Shown piece after piece: positions 15,375 through 24,588 of a DNA stretch of 64,000 bases. The notes beneath the pieces are model-generated. The model saw only the letters and a program-made list of their open reading frames with translations. It did no database searches and was not told the DNA's origin. Position numbers and translations under genes: made by a program. The stretch lies in contig NZ_JBMVQZ010000002.1 of assembly GCF_049537155.1 (NCBI RefSeq), positions 1 through 64,000 on the forward strand, in the 5' to 3' direction. The stretch comes from Limisphaera sp049537155. GTDB taxonomy: Bacteria > Verrucomicrobiota > Verrucomicrobiia > Limisphaerales > Limisphaeraceae. Position 1 is the stretch's first letter, and the number at the start of each line of letters is the position of its first letter.

Positions 15375-18179
15375 TCAGGGCAGGGCGAGCCGGTAGAATC
15401 GTGGGCCGGGCGGATTGGTGAGGGTGAGTTGGTACCAGCCGTTCAGGAGGGAGAAGTTTTCGGGCACGGGTTGCCAGAGCACGGGCGGGGCGAGGTTGGT
15501 GGTTTGTTGGAGGATGAATCCTGCTGGGGAGGCGGGCCAGCGCAGGGTCAGGCGGGTCGGGTTGCTGGAGAAGTGGGCTTGGAGTTGGGGCGGGGCTTCT
15601 GCGGGGATGCCGGGGCCGAATTCGGAGGTGTTCCCGTTGGGGTCGGTGGCGGTGGCGGTGATGCGCATGCCGGGCGGGACGCTGACGGGCAGGGTTATGG
15701 AGAAGTTGGTGCGGCAGGAGGAGTCGGTGACCACGGTGGCCTGGCCGAGGGGCCACATGCCCTCGCCGTGTCCGGAGGGTTCGTTGGTGGGGTGCAGGTA
15801 AAACCAGAGGAGGTAGGAGCGGTTGGATGCGCTTTCGAGCCAACCGCGCACGGCGAGTGCGGAAGCGGAGGCGACGGCCTGGGTGAGGACGGGGAAGTTT
15901 TGTTGGAAGTTGGCGCCGGTGTCGCTGTCGCATGCGTCATTGGGTGTGACGCCGTCGTTGCCGAGGTCAATGCCGAGGCCGTTGGGGACGGGTCCGCCGT
16001 TGCTGAAGATGGCGTTGCCGGCGATGGTGATGTTGGTGGATCCGGGTCGTATGCGGATGCCGTCCCAACCGCTGCTGCGGGCCCAGGCGATGCGGTTGGC
16101 GGCGAAGGGTGAGATGCCGCCGACGAGGTGCTGGGAGCTGTTGGTGAGGAACTCGATGTTGTGATAGAGGTTGCCGAGGGGGCTCCAGCCGTCTGCCTGC
16201 ACGCCGATCCAGTTGCCTTGGAGGATCCAGCCGCGTGTGCCGGGTCCGGTGAGGTAGAGACCGTTCCAGAGGTTGCCGGAGATCAGGTTGCCTGCGCCGG
16301 GCAGGTCACCGCCGATGAAGTTGGTGGGTGCGTTGTAGCCGGAGATGCCGTCCCGGCCGTTGCCGCGGGCCAGCAGGCCGTAGAGATCGGTGCCGATGCG
16401 GTTGCCCTGGATGCGGTTGCCCGTGGCGAGCGGGCCGATGAGGTAGATGCCACTGTCGGCGTTGCCGGAGATGAGGTTGCCGGCGCCGGGTTCGGGGCCG
16501 CCGATGAGGTTGGCGGGTGCGTTGGTGATGCCGATGCCGGCGACCTGGTTGCCGAGGAGGGTTTGTCCCCGGGAGTCGAGGCCGATGATGTTTCCGGCCA
16601 GGACGTTGTGGGATGCGCTGCGTTCGACCAGGAACACGCCGTTTTCCAAGTTGCCGCTGATGAGGTTGCCGGCGCCCGGGAGTGTGTCGCCGATCCGGTT
16701 GTCGGGTCCTTCGATGCGCACGCCGGAGAGGGCGTTTGGCAGCGGTTGGCGGCCTTCGGCGTCGGTTCCGATGAAGTTGCCGAGGACGTGGTTGGCCCGG
16801 CTGTTGGTGCCTGCGAGGTAAATGCCGTTGGCGCCGTTGCCGGAGATGAGGTTGCCGTCCCCGGGGTTGGTGCCTCCGACGATGTTGTTGGAGACGTTGA
16901 GAAGGAGGAGGCCGTCGAAGCGGTTGGAGAGGGCGCGGAGGCCGGCGGGGTCGGTGCCGATGCGATTTCCCACGAGGACGTTGTTGGTGGTGCCGGGGCC
17001 GGAGAGGGTGATGCCGCTGAGTTGGTTTCCGGAGATGACGTTGGAGGGGCCGATCCGGTTTGCGGCTGCCCGGAAGAGTTCGATGCCGCGGCCGGCGTTG
17101 GCGAGGGCGTTGGTTCCGGAGAGGTCGGGGCCGATCCAGTTGCCGGCGATTTGGTTGAAGGAACCGCCGCCGCCTGGGCCGAGGGTGACGTGGACGCCAT
17201 TGGATCGGTTGCCTGAGATGAGGTTGCCGGCGCCGGGTTCGAGGCCGCCGATCCAGTTGCTCGTGGCGCCGAACAGGACCACGCCGTAGAGGTTGCCGAG
17301 GCTGCGGAGGCCGGAGGCGTCGGTTCCGATCCGGTTGCCGAGGATCCGGTTGAAGGCGGCGCCGGGGTACATGAGGTACACGCCGGCCTGGCCGTTTCCG
17401 GAGAGAAGGTTGCCGGCGTGGAGGTTGGTGCCGCCGATGAGGTTGCCGGGTGCGGAGGAGATCAGGATGCCGTTCTGCAGATTGCCGAGGGCGTTGGTGC
17501 CGGTGGCGTCGGTGCCGATGTAATTGCCCTGGATGGTGTTGCCGGTGGCCGGGGGGTCGAGGAGGAAGATGCCGCCCTGATTTCCACCGGCGATGACATT
17601 ACGCTGGGTGGGGTCGTTCCCGCCGATACGGTTGCCGGGGCTGCGGATGGTGATGCCGCCCTGTTGATTGGGGGCGGCGGTCCGGCCGTCGGGCCGCAGG
17701 CCCACGTAACAACCTTCCACCACGTTGCTGGCTCCGAACTCGATGCGGATGCCGTCGCCGCTGAAGCGGTTGATGCAGAGGGCGCGGATGACGGAGTTGG
17801 AGGTGAGCAGGTAGATGCCGTGGGCGTTGGGGCCGGCGGCGGCGCCGTTGAGTTCGATGAGTGGCCGGCCCGTGTAACCCGGCTGGGAGGCGCCGTCCAA
17901 AATGATCGGTTCGCGGATGGCGGGCAAAGGACTTTGCAGGGCGATGGTGAAAGGGCCCGTGCCGGGGATTTGGAATCGGATGGAATCGGGCCCCGGAGTG
18001 TTTTCGGCGTCCAGAATGGCCTGGCGCAGGGACCCGGCGCCGGTGTCGCCGGCGTGGGTGACGGTGAAGACGGCCGCGGCGGCGGGGTGGGTGAGAATGA
18101 GGGCCGCCAGCAAGAGAGGCAGGAGCCGAGAGAGACGGGATCTTAGCTGGGGCGCTACGGTGCGATGGATACTGTCCAT
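15375..18179 (-). CDS. Secreted right-handed beta-helix protein with tandem repeats
   Basis: A 934-residue exported protein of unknown ligand. A signal peptide (SRLLPLLLAALILTHPAAAA) is followed by FTVTHAGDTGAGSLRQAILDAE, the start of the CSLREA/beta-helix type of repeat protein. At least eight units of about 62 residues follow, each with a NLIGG...PGAGNLISGN...GIYL...NRI.GNRIGTD core, the regular signature of a right-handed beta-helix. The C-terminal domain ends FYRLALP, a module that recurs at the ends of secreted verrucomicrobial proteins. Beta-helices of this kind often bind or cut polysaccharides or act as adhesins. No catalytic residues can be named. The neighbouring GH28-like gene is a second beta-helix but not a copy of this one. 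Confidence 0.85.
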   Translation of the reverse strand: MDSIHRTVAPQLRSRLSRLLPLLLAALILTHPAAAAVFTVTHAGDTGAGSLRQAILDAENTPGPDSIRFQIPGTGPFTIALQSPLPAIREPIILDGASQPGYTGRPLIELNGAAAGPNAHGIYLLTSNSVIRALCINRFSGDGIRIEFGASNVVEGCYVGLRPDGRTAAPNQQGGITIRSPGNRIGGNDPTQRNVIAGGNQGGIFLLDPPATGNTIQGNYIGTDATGTNALGNLQNGILISSAPGNLIGGTNLHAGNLLSGNGQAGVYLMYPGAAFNRILGNRIGTDASGLRSLGNLYGVVLFGATSNWIGGLEPGAGNLISGNRSNGVHVTLGPGGGGSFNQIAGNWIGPDLSGTNALANAGRGIELFRAAANRIGPSNVISGNQLSGITLSGPGTTNNVLVGNRIGTDPAGLRALSNRFDGLLLLNVSNNIVGGTNPGDGNLISGNGANGIYLAGTNSRANHVLGNFIGTDAEGRQPLPNALSGVRIEGPDNRIGDTLPGAGNLISGNLENGVFLVERSASHNVLAGNIIGLDSRGQTLLGNQVAGIGITNAPANLIGGPEPGAGNLISGNADSGIYLIGPLATGNRIQGNRIGTDLYGLLARGNGRDGISGYNAPTNFIGGDLPGAGNLISGNLWNGLYLTGPGTRGWILQGNWIGVQADGWSPLGNLYHNIEFLTNSSQHLVGGISPFAANRIAWARSSGWDGIRIRPGSTNITIAGNAIFSNGGPVPNGLGIDLGNDGVTPNDACDSDTGANFQQNFPVLTQAVASASALAVRGWLESASNRSYLLWFYLHPTNEPSGHGEGMWPLGQATVVTDSSCRTNFSITLPVSVPPGMRITATATDPNGNTSEFGPGIPAEAPPQLQAHFSSNPTRLTLRWPASPAGFILQQTTNLAPPVLWQPVPENFSLLNGWYQLTLTNPPGPRFYRLALP

Positions 18180-18265
18180 GGCGTCGGCGGCACTCTAACA
18201 CACCGGCGGTTGCGGGCAAGTGGACAGCGGGCGGTTGGAGGCTGCCGTGTGGCGAGCGGGATGGT

Positions 18266-19702
18266 TCAGTGTGCGGGGACGGTGGCGGGTGTGTCCCGGC
18301 CCGATACCCGGGCACAGTCCCTGAGCACCAGCGCCTCCGTGCGGGCCGACGGGCCGGGGAGGTCCAGTTCATCCAAGGCTACATGGGCCACGGACTCGAT
18401 GGTGGCGGCGGGTCGAGGGTCCGGCTCCTGGGTGCGCAGGTGCAGACCTTCGACCGAGAGCTGACGGATGCGGCGCGCGTAGAGTCCCCAGGCGGGCAAG
18501 GGTCGAACGTCCACGCCGGGCTGGGAGACGGTTTCCGGGGTCGGGCTGTTTGGGTCTTTTCCGGTGAATTCCAGGCGGACGTTTCGCAGGACGACGGTGT
18601 CGAGAGGGTCAGGCGCCCAGGATTCGAGCGAGAGAGGGGCGCGGTAGATGCCGGAGGCGTCGAGTGACTGGATCACGATGCGGCCTGCGCGGTTGCCGGG
18701 CCGGGTCCAGAGGGCCACGGGGGCGGCGACGTTTCGCATGGTGTTTTGGACGATCCAGACCTGGTCAAGGATCCCTTCCGTGGGGTCCCAGGCTCCGGGT
18801 TGCAGGAGGATTCCGGCCAACATGTTGTTGCGGCGGCGCTCGCGCGAGGTCAAATGAGGACGGCGCCCGGGGCCGAAGAAGTGGCAGTTGCGAATGGTCA
18901 GGTCACGGGCCGGGCCGATGAGGCGGATGCCGTTGCAGGATGAGTTGATGGAGCAGCCGGTGATGAGGGTTTGTTCCCAGTAGCGACCGGCGATGGCGTC
19001 GTCGCCGGTTTCGAACTCGCAATCGCGGATTTCGACCCGGCGGCAGGGTGAGCCGGGCGTGCCGCGCCAGTGAACGCCGTCCCAACCGCCCACGAACCGG
19101 ACCCGGCGCAGGGTCACGTCGTCCGAGGCCATGAAGAAGAGCCCGTAGTTGCCCGCGTCTGTGATGGTGAGGTCTTCGAGGGTAAGCCCACGCACATGCA
19201 TGAACACGAGGGCATGCGGCCCGCGCATGTGTTCTTCTCCCTCCGGGTCGGAGACGCGGTTGCCGTCGATGACGCCGGGTCCCCGGATGGTGACGTTTTC
19301 GATGTTCTCGCCGATGAGCAGGCCGCGATGCCAGCGACCCCAGCGGGCTTCAGGGCTGTCGGGTGGCGGGGCGGGGTGGAGGTAGGCATCGAGGTTGGTG
19401 GTGCCGACGAGGCGTGCGCCGGGTTCGAGGACGAGCGTGATGTGGCTGCGGAGCTGCAGGGTGCCGGTGAGATAGCGGCCGGGCGGGATGCGGACCACGC
19501 CGCCGCCGGCGGCGGCTGCCGAGTCGAGGGCTTTCTGGATGGCCGCGGTGTCCGGAGTCTGGCCGTCTCCGCGGGCGCCGAACTCCCGGACGTTCCATTC
19601 GCTTCGTGGCATGGCCGTGGAGGCGGCGAGCGTGTACAGCAGCGGGAGCCAGTGGAGGGGTCGCGGGGAGGGGTGGATGGGGGCGCGGGAGGGGAGGGTC
19701 AT
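18266..19702 (-). CDS. Glycoside hydrolase family 28-like (polygalacturonase-type) beta-helix enzyme
   Basis: Probably cleaves pectin-like or other uronic-acid polysaccharides outside the cytoplasm. The protein begins with a signal-like stretch (PLHWLPLLYTLAAS), then NVREFGARGDGQTPDTAAIQ, the standard opening of pectate-lyase/GH28 beta-helices. Parallel coils follow, with GDDAIA at the place of the paired catalytic Asp residues. An SSCNGIRL loop comes next. The usual GHG and RIK motifs further on are less clear, so catalytic activity is not certain. The ATG at 19702 is chosen because it places the signal peptide at the N-terminus; a longer start at 19747 adds 15 residues. Both carry weak ribosome sites. 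Confidence 0.72.
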   Translation of the reverse strand: MTLPSRAPIHPSPRPLHWLPLLYTLAASTAMPRSEWNVREFGARGDGQTPDTAAIQKALDSAAAAGGGVVRIPPGRYLTGTLQLRSHITLVLEPGARLVGTTNLDAYLHPAPPPDSPEARWGRWHRGLLIGENIENVTIRGPGVIDGNRVSDPEGEEHMRGPHALVFMHVRGLTLEDLTITDAGNYGLFFMASDDVTLRRVRFVGGWDGVHWRGTPGSPCRRVEIRDCEFETGDDAIAGRYWEQTLITGCSINSSCNGIRLIGPARDLTIRNCHFFGPGRRPHLTSRERRRNNMLAGILLQPGAWDPTEGILDQVWIVQNTMRNVAAPVALWTRPGNRAGRIVIQSLDASGIYRAPLSLESWAPDPLDTVVLRNVRLEFTGKDPNSPTPETVSQPGVDVRPLPAWGLYARRIRQLSVEGLHLRTQEPDPRPAATIESVAHVALDELDLPGPSARTEALVLRDCARVSGRDTPATVPAH

Positions 19703-19898
19703 GCGGGCGCTTAAGAGATCGGGTTTGTGCGTGGCGAAAGTTGTCATGGGGGGAGTTTGGTTTGCAGGGGCGGGCCAGGCAAGGGTCGAGACCCGGAGGC
19801 GACTTTTGTGTGTGCCGGAGGGCCTCGGGGTGGGGTCAGTTCCTTCTTGCTATGGGAGGGAGCTTGGGGCCAAATGCACCGGCTGATTGCGGCGTATT

Positions 19899-20366
19899 AT
19901 GGATTTGGCCGACATCCTGACCAAGGATCAGATCGTCACGGACCTCAGGGCGAGCAACCGCTGGGAGGCGATTGACGAGCTGATCGACGTTTTGGTGGCC
20001 ACGGGGAAGATCCGGCCCGAGGACCGTGAGGCGGTGGCGTCGGTCGTGCGCAAGCGCGAGACCTCCATGAGCACCGGCATCGGGTTTGGCATCGCGATTC
20101 CCCATGCCTCGACGGATGTGATTCAGGACGTAGTAGGGGCGCTGGGCCGGTCCAGGAAGGGGGTGGATTTTGAGGCGTTGGACAACCAGCCGGTGAAGCT
20201 GGTGATGTTGTTTCTGGTGCCGCAAGGGCAGTTCCAGAAGCATCTGCACACGCTGGCCAACATTGCCAAGCTGCTGCACAAGGCCGAGTTCCGGAAGGCG
20301 CTGGAGGAGGCGCCGGATGCCGAGACGATGATGGCGATCATCCGGCAGCATTGCGGGAAGAAGTGA
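19899..20366 (+). CDS. PTS EIIA-type protein, PtsN-like
   Basis: A 155-residue EIIA domain of the fructose/nitrogen PTS class, which accepts a phosphate on histidine from HPr or NPr and usually signals cell state. The phosphorylatable His is H69 in GFGIAIPHAST. The C-terminal half (HTLANIAKLLHKAEFRKAL) is the usual EIIA helix pair. The ATG at 19899 is preferred over the TTG 12 bases upstream since the IIA fold begins there. It is followed 84 bases later by argS on the same strand. No EI, HPr, EIIB or EIIC gene is in the window. It is one of three EIIA domains in this window; the other two are fused to DNA-binding domains. Confidence 0.8.
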   Translation: MDLADILTKDQIVTDLRASNRWEAIDELIDVLVATGKIRPEDREAVASVVRKRETSMSTGIGFGIAIPHASTDVIQDVVGALGRSRKGVDFEALDNQPVKLVMLFLVPQGQFQKHLHTLANIAKLLHKAEFRKALEEAPDAETMMAIIRQHCGKK

Positions 20367-20368
20367 CG

Positions 20369-20399
20369 GTGCCTGCGCGGGCGGGCCCGGGGCAGGCAC
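20369..20399 (+). promoter_or_regulatory. GC-rich hairpin between ptsN-like gene and argS
   Basis: An 8-bp perfect stem, GTGCCTGC paired with GCAGGCAC, closes a 15-base GC-rich loop. No T run follows, so it is not a classical terminator. It could slow transcription into argS or protect the upstream mRNA, but it may also be chance in GC-rich sequence. Confidence 0.35.
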
Positions 20400-20450
20400 G
20401 GGATCGGGCCGGCGGCCTGGTTGGGTTCTTCAGGTTGGGAACGGGATTTC

Positions 20451-22190
20451 ATGTTGCTGCCTGCAGAGATCATTCAAGAACGTTTGCGCGCGGCGGTGGC
20501 GGAGGTCTGTCCCGAGGCTGACCTGACCACCGTGCAGGTGCGTCCGTGTCCGGACCCGAAGTTCGGGGATTATCAGGCTGTGGCTTTGATGAGCCTGGCG
20601 AAGGCCCGGCGGATCCAACCCCGCCAGCTGGCGGCCGAGGTGTTGGGGCGGCTGGATGTGAGGGATCTGTGCGAATCGGTGGAGGTGGCGGGGCCGGGTT
20701 TTGTGAACTTCCGGTTGCGGCCGGAGGCGGTGGCGGCTGCGCTGGCCGCGGCGGCTCATGAGCCGGTGCCGTTCGTGACCCGGGCGGCGGTGCCGCGCAC
20801 GATCGTGGTGGATTTCAGTTCCCCCAACGTGGCCAAGCCGATGCATGTGGGGCACATCCGGTCCACGATCCTCGGAGACAGCCTGGCCCGGACGCTCCGC
20901 CGGTTGGGGCACCACGTGATCACCGACAATCACCTCGGCGACTGGGGCACGCAGTTCGGCATGTTGCTGCTGGGTTGGAAGCGGTTTCTGGATCGCGATG
21001 CCCTGGCCCGCGACGCCATCGGAGAGATGGAGCGGCTTTACAAGACGGTTCATGCAGCCTGCCAGGAGGATGCTGCCCTGATGGAGGCGGCGCGGCGGGA
21101 ACTGGTGGCCCTGCAGCGCGGGGACGAGGAGAACCTGGCGATCTGGCGGGAGATGACCGCGCGTTCGCGGGCGGAATTCGACCGTATTTACGAACGGTTG
21201 GGCGTGAGGTTCGACCACACGCTGGGCGAGAGTTTCTATCATCCGCGGCTGCAATCGGTGGTGGACGAGTTTGTCCGGTTGGGACTGGCCCGGGAGAGCG
21301 AGGGGGCGAAGGTGGTGTTCTTTGACGACGTACCCGAGCTGAAGGACACGCCGTTGATCATCCAGAAGAGCGACGGTGCCTTCAATTACGCGACCACGGA
21401 CCTGGCCACGCTGGCGTATCGGGTCGAGACGTGGCACCCGGACGAGATTCTGTATGTGACGGACGGGCGCCAGCAGTTGCATTTCCGCCAGGTTTTTGCC
21501 GCTTTTCGAAAGTGGCGGCCCGACGCGGCCCACGTGAAGCTGGTCCACGTCTGGTTCGGTTCCATCCTCGGGGAGGACGGCAAACCGTTCAAAACCCGGT
21601 CGGGCGACACGGTGAAGCTGGAGGATCTGCTGGACGAGGCGGAGGAGCGGGCCCTGGAGGTGGTCACGGCCAAGCAGCCGGAGCTGCCCGAGGCGGAGCG
21701 GCGCCGGATTGCGCGGGTGGTGGGGATCGGAGCGGTGAAGTACGCAGATCTGCTGTCGAATCGGCAGAGCGACTATGTGTTCAGTTGGGACCGGATGTTG
21801 TCATTGAGCGGGAACACGGCGCCCTATCTCCAGTATGCGTATGCGCGGATTGCCAGCATCTTTCGCAAGGGGGGGCTGACGCAGGAGGCGGCTCGTGCCT
21901 CGGTGGAGAAGGGGTTGAGCCTCCAGACCCCGGAAGAGCTGGCACTGGGCCGGCATCTGCTGGATTTCGGGCTGGTCCTGCAGGCGGTGGCTGAGGATTA
22001 CCGGCCGAACTATTTGTGCAACTACCTCTACGAGCTGGCGGGTCGGTTCACACGGTTTTACGAGACCTGTCCGGTGTTGAAGGCGGCCGAGCCGGAACGG
22101 AGTCACCGCCTTTACCTGTGCGAGGTGACGGCCCGTGTGCTGCGGCTCGGTTTGGACACTCTGGGGGTGGAGGTCCTCGAGCAGATGTAG
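20451..22190 (+). CDS. argS: Arginyl-tRNA synthetase
   Basis: Charges tRNA-Arg with arginine in the cytoplasm. The 579-residue protein has the ArgS N-terminal additional domain, then a HIGH-type motif as HVGH in PNVAKPMHVGHIRSTI. The KMSKS-equivalent is seen as KPFKTRSGDTVKL. The DALR anticodon-binding domain occupies the last 120 residues (TRFYETCPVLKA and LCEVTARVLRLGLDTLGV). Its length is normal for the family. The ATG at 20451 is preferred to the TTG at 20421 because residues before it do not fit the family. It lies downstream of the PtsN-like gene on the same strand and ends 45 bases before the convergent unknown gene. Confidence 0.95.
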   Translation: MLLPAEIIQERLRAAVAEVCPEADLTTVQVRPCPDPKFGDYQAVALMSLAKARRIQPRQLAAEVLGRLDVRDLCESVEVAGPGFVNFRLRPEAVAAALAAAAHEPVPFVTRAAVPRTIVVDFSSPNVAKPMHVGHIRSTILGDSLARTLRRLGHHVITDNHLGDWGTQFGMLLLGWKRFLDRDALARDAIGEMERLYKTVHAACQEDAALMEAARRELVALQRGDEENLAIWREMTARSRAEFDRIYERLGVRFDHTLGESFYHPRLQSVVDEFVRLGLARESEGAKVVFFDDVPELKDTPLIIQKSDGAFNYATTDLATLAYRVETWHPDEILYVTDGRQQLHFRQVFAAFRKWRPDAAHVKLVHVWFGSILGEDGKPFKTRSGDTVKLEDLLDEAEERALEVVTAKQPELPEAERRRIARVVGIGAVKYADLLSNRQSDYVFSWDRMLSLSGNTAPYLQYAYARIASIFRKGGLTQEAARASVEKGLSLQTPEELALGRHLLDFGLVLQAVAEDYRPNYLCNYLYELAGRFTRFYETCPVLKAAEPERSHRLYLCEVTARVLRLGLDTLGVEVLEQM

Positions 22191-22235
22191 CGGCGCGGTC
22201 GGGGGCGGCTGCCCGGTGCGAGGGCGGGGGCCGGG

Positions 22236-22979
22236 TCAATTGGAGAGGGTGTCGCCCTCCCGGCGGGTCCACTGGCGGAGTGCCGTTTCCAGTTGCGGGT
22301 CCAATCCCTCCAGTGCCAGCAGGCGGTCGGCCAGCTCGCCGAGGGCCTGTCGGACCTCTGCGAACCGTTCGGCCAACGTGTCGAAAATCTCGGTCAATCC
22401 GTAATGGCGGGCGAGGCGATGATCGCGGGCAGCGCGGTAACTGGCGCGGCCCACGGCTTCGTAGTAGTGGAGGCCCGGGGCGCCCTTGCGCTGGACGCGC
22501 CGCTCCAGGTAAGAGGCGAACAGGCCGGAGAGGAACAGGGTGTGATTGGCCAGGTGCGTGCGGAGCACGAAGCCGGTCACGTCGTCCACCTCCCGGAGGG
22601 CGGCCAGGATTTCGTACAGGTAATCCACGCCGAGGTCGCGATCAGGCAGGGGTCTGCGCCACCGTTCGATCCGGGCGAACTCGGCCAGCATTTCGGCCAG
22701 GTAATCCGCCAGGGACCGGTCGTCCAGGCCACCCTGGAGCAGTACGTGCCGGACCAGGACGTAGAAGTAGAGCCGGGTGGAGACGGGCAAACAGGTGCGG
22801 GCTTCCAAGAGGGTCCGGACCAGTGCCGGGTGGTCGAGCACCAGGTCCCGGGTTTCCTCTTCCGTCAAGAGGCGATCCAGGTTTTGACGTTGCTTCTCCT
22901 CGGTGGCGAGGACGGAGCGGACCAGCTCCAGATCCTCGGCCGTCAACCGTGCCCGACAGCATGGTTGCACCACATGCAT
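22236..22979 (-). CDS. Conserved-looking helical protein of unknown function
   Basis: A 247-residue protein without a recognised family. It is mostly helical, with CCRARLTAEDLELVRSVL near the start, a central hydrophobic helix pair (LYFYVLVRHVLLQGG), a DLGVDYLYEILAALREV segment and a basic HYYEAVGRASYRAARDHRL segment. There is no signal peptide, membrane helix or Cys-metal site beyond a Cys pair near residue 6. It is convergent with argS and followed on the same strand by sufS, but the gap of about 285 bases makes a shared operon unlikely. The ATG at 22979 gives the shortest sensible start; a longer frame to 23036 exists. Confidence 0.55.
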   Translation of the reverse strand: MHVVQPCCRARLTAEDLELVRSVLATEEKQRQNLDRLLTEEETRDLVLDHPALVRTLLEARTCLPVSTRLYFYVLVRHVLLQGGLDDRSLADYLAEMLAEFARIERWRRPLPDRDLGVDYLYEILAALREVDDVTGFVLRTHLANHTLFLSGLFASYLERRVQRKGAPGLHYYEAVGRASYRAARDHRLARHYGLTEIFDTLAERFAEVRQALGELADRLLALEGLDPQLETALRQWTRREGDTLSN

Positions 22980-23263
22980 AAGCCTGTTGGCCAGCGACTG
23001 GTGACCGGGTGATCCCACCCGGTCTGTCCGAGTCAACCTACTCGGCTTCTTTTCGTCTGCAAAGGAGCAGGACCGATGCCAGGCATGAGGAAAGGTTTAC
23101 ACTGCTGGGGGGGAAACCGGCGTTCGGGGCTGCTGCGTGGCTGGCTGGAGGGGGTGGATCGGCCGGGGCGGCCGTCGGGGTGCGGAGCGCGGCCGGACGG
23201 GCCGGGCCTGGGCGGATCCCGGAGGCGCCTCTGGACGGGCAGTTGCGGCGCGGGGCGCGGAGT

Positions 23264-24565
23264 TCAGCGATTGAAGAACTTCTGGATGGCGCGGATGACT
23301 TCGACGAACCGATCGACTTCCTCGAAGGTGTTGTAGAAGTAGAAGCTGGCGCGGGCGGTGGATTCGACGCCCAGTTTGCGCATGAGCGGTTGGGTGCAAT
23401 GGTGCCCACCCCGCAGGGCAATTCCTTCCCGGTCGGCCAGCGTGACCACATCGTGGGCATGGACGTCGTGCAGGAGGAAACTGACGAGGCCGGCCCGGCC
23501 GCGTTTGGGACCGAACAGGCGGATGCCGGGGATGGTGGCCAGCTGATCGTAGGCGTACTGGGCCAGTTCCTGGTCGTGCTGCCAGATGCGGGCCCGGCCC
23601 ACGGCGTCGAGGTAGTCCAATGCCGCGTGGAGCGCGATGGGGCCGGATATGTCGGGTGTGCCGGCCTCGAATCGGTGGGGTGGGGCCTTGAAGGTGGTGT
23701 GTTGAAAATCGACCGAAAGGATCATTTCGCCACCGCCCTGCCACGGGGGCATTTGTTGGAGCAGTTCGTGTCGGCCGTACAGGACGCCCACCCCGGTGGG
23801 GCCGCAGGTCTTGTGACCGGAGAAGACGAAGAAGTCGCAGCCCAGTGCCTGGACGTCCACGGGCATGTGCCCCGCGCTTTGGGCGCCGTCCACCAGGGTG
23901 ACGATCCCCTTGGAGCGTGCTCGCGCGCACCATTCCGCCACGGGATTCACCACACCGATCGAATTGGAGACGTGCACCATGGCGAAGAGTTTCACCGGCG
24001 GTGCCAGCAGCTCCTCCAGGCGGCGCGCATCCACGGTGCCTTCGTCCCCGGTAACGGGCACGAATGCCAGTCTGGCGCCGACCCGGCGGGCCAGCAACTG
24101 CCAGGGCACCAGGTTGCTGTGATGTTCCAGCTCGGTCAGCAGGATGACATCGCCGGGGCCGAGGTTTTGCAGGCCCCAGGTCTGGGCCACGAGATTGATC
24201 CCTTCGGTGGTGCCCCGGGTGAAAACGATTTCCTCGGCGTTGCGCGCGTTGAGGAAGCGTGCGACGCGTTCGCGTGCGCCTTCGTAGGCCCGGGTGGCCC
24301 GGTTGCTGAGTTCGTGGATGCCGCGGTGGACGTTGGCGTTGTCCCGTTCGTAATAGCGGCGCAGGGTCTCGATCACCACGCGCGGCTTCTGACTGGTGGC
24401 GGCGTTGTCGAAATAGATCAACGGCTTGCCGTGCACCGTCTGGTGCAGGATGGGGAAATCGTCCCGCAACCGCTGCCAGTCCGGCGGAGCGGACGCACCC
24501 GCGCCCGGCAGCTCCGCCCTCTCCCGGCCCGTGACCGCCGCGTCCGTTGCCGTTTCCATGCCCAT
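23264..24565 (-). CDS. sufS: Cysteine desulfurase, SufS type
   Basis: PLP enzyme that takes sulfur from cysteine for Fe-S cluster assembly, here in the SUF system. The PLP lysine is K252 in FVFSGHKTCGP. The persulfide cysteine is C390 in RGGHHCTQP. The SufS-type context DNAATSQKP and ANVHRGIHELS is clear, with class V aminotransferase fold throughout. The 433-residue length from the ATG at 24565 is normal, with a short disordered N-terminus. It follows sufT by 23 bases, so the two are co-transcribed. sufBCD and sufU are not in the window. Its closeness to the Fe-S-rich hydrogenase operon, which starts divergently 270 bases from sufT, makes local supply to Hox plausible. Confidence 0.93.
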   Translation of the reverse strand: MGMETATDAAVTGRERAELPGAGASAPPDWQRLRDDFPILHQTVHGKPLIYFDNAATSQKPRVVIETLRRYYERDNANVHRGIHELSNRATRAYEGARERVARFLNARNAEEIVFTRGTTEGINLVAQTWGLQNLGPGDVILLTELEHHSNLVPWQLLARRVGARLAFVPVTGDEGTVDARRLEELLAPPVKLFAMVHVSNSIGVVNPVAEWCARARSKGIVTLVDGAQSAGHMPVDVQALGCDFFVFSGHKTCGPTGVGVLYGRHELLQQMPPWQGGGEMILSVDFQHTTFKAPPHRFEAGTPDISGPIALHAALDYLDAVGRARIWQHDQELAQYAYDQLATIPGIRLFGPKRGRAGLVSFLLHDVHAHDVVTLADREGIALRGGHHCTQPLMRKLGVESTARASFYFYNTFEEVDRFVEVIRAIQKFFNR

Positions 24566-24588
24566 GGTCCGTAACGGTGGTCGTGCCT

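Noticed and set aside
16128..17216. Regularly spaced DNA repeats in 15.4-18.2 kb considered as a CRISPR array
   Set aside because: The repeats are about 186 bp apart, variable, and lie in frame within a coding sequence, so they reflect protein repeats.
15375..18179. Beta-helix protein considered as a NosD copper-maturation factor
   Set aside because: No nos genes are nearby, the repeat unit differs and the protein ends in an FYRL-type secreted module.
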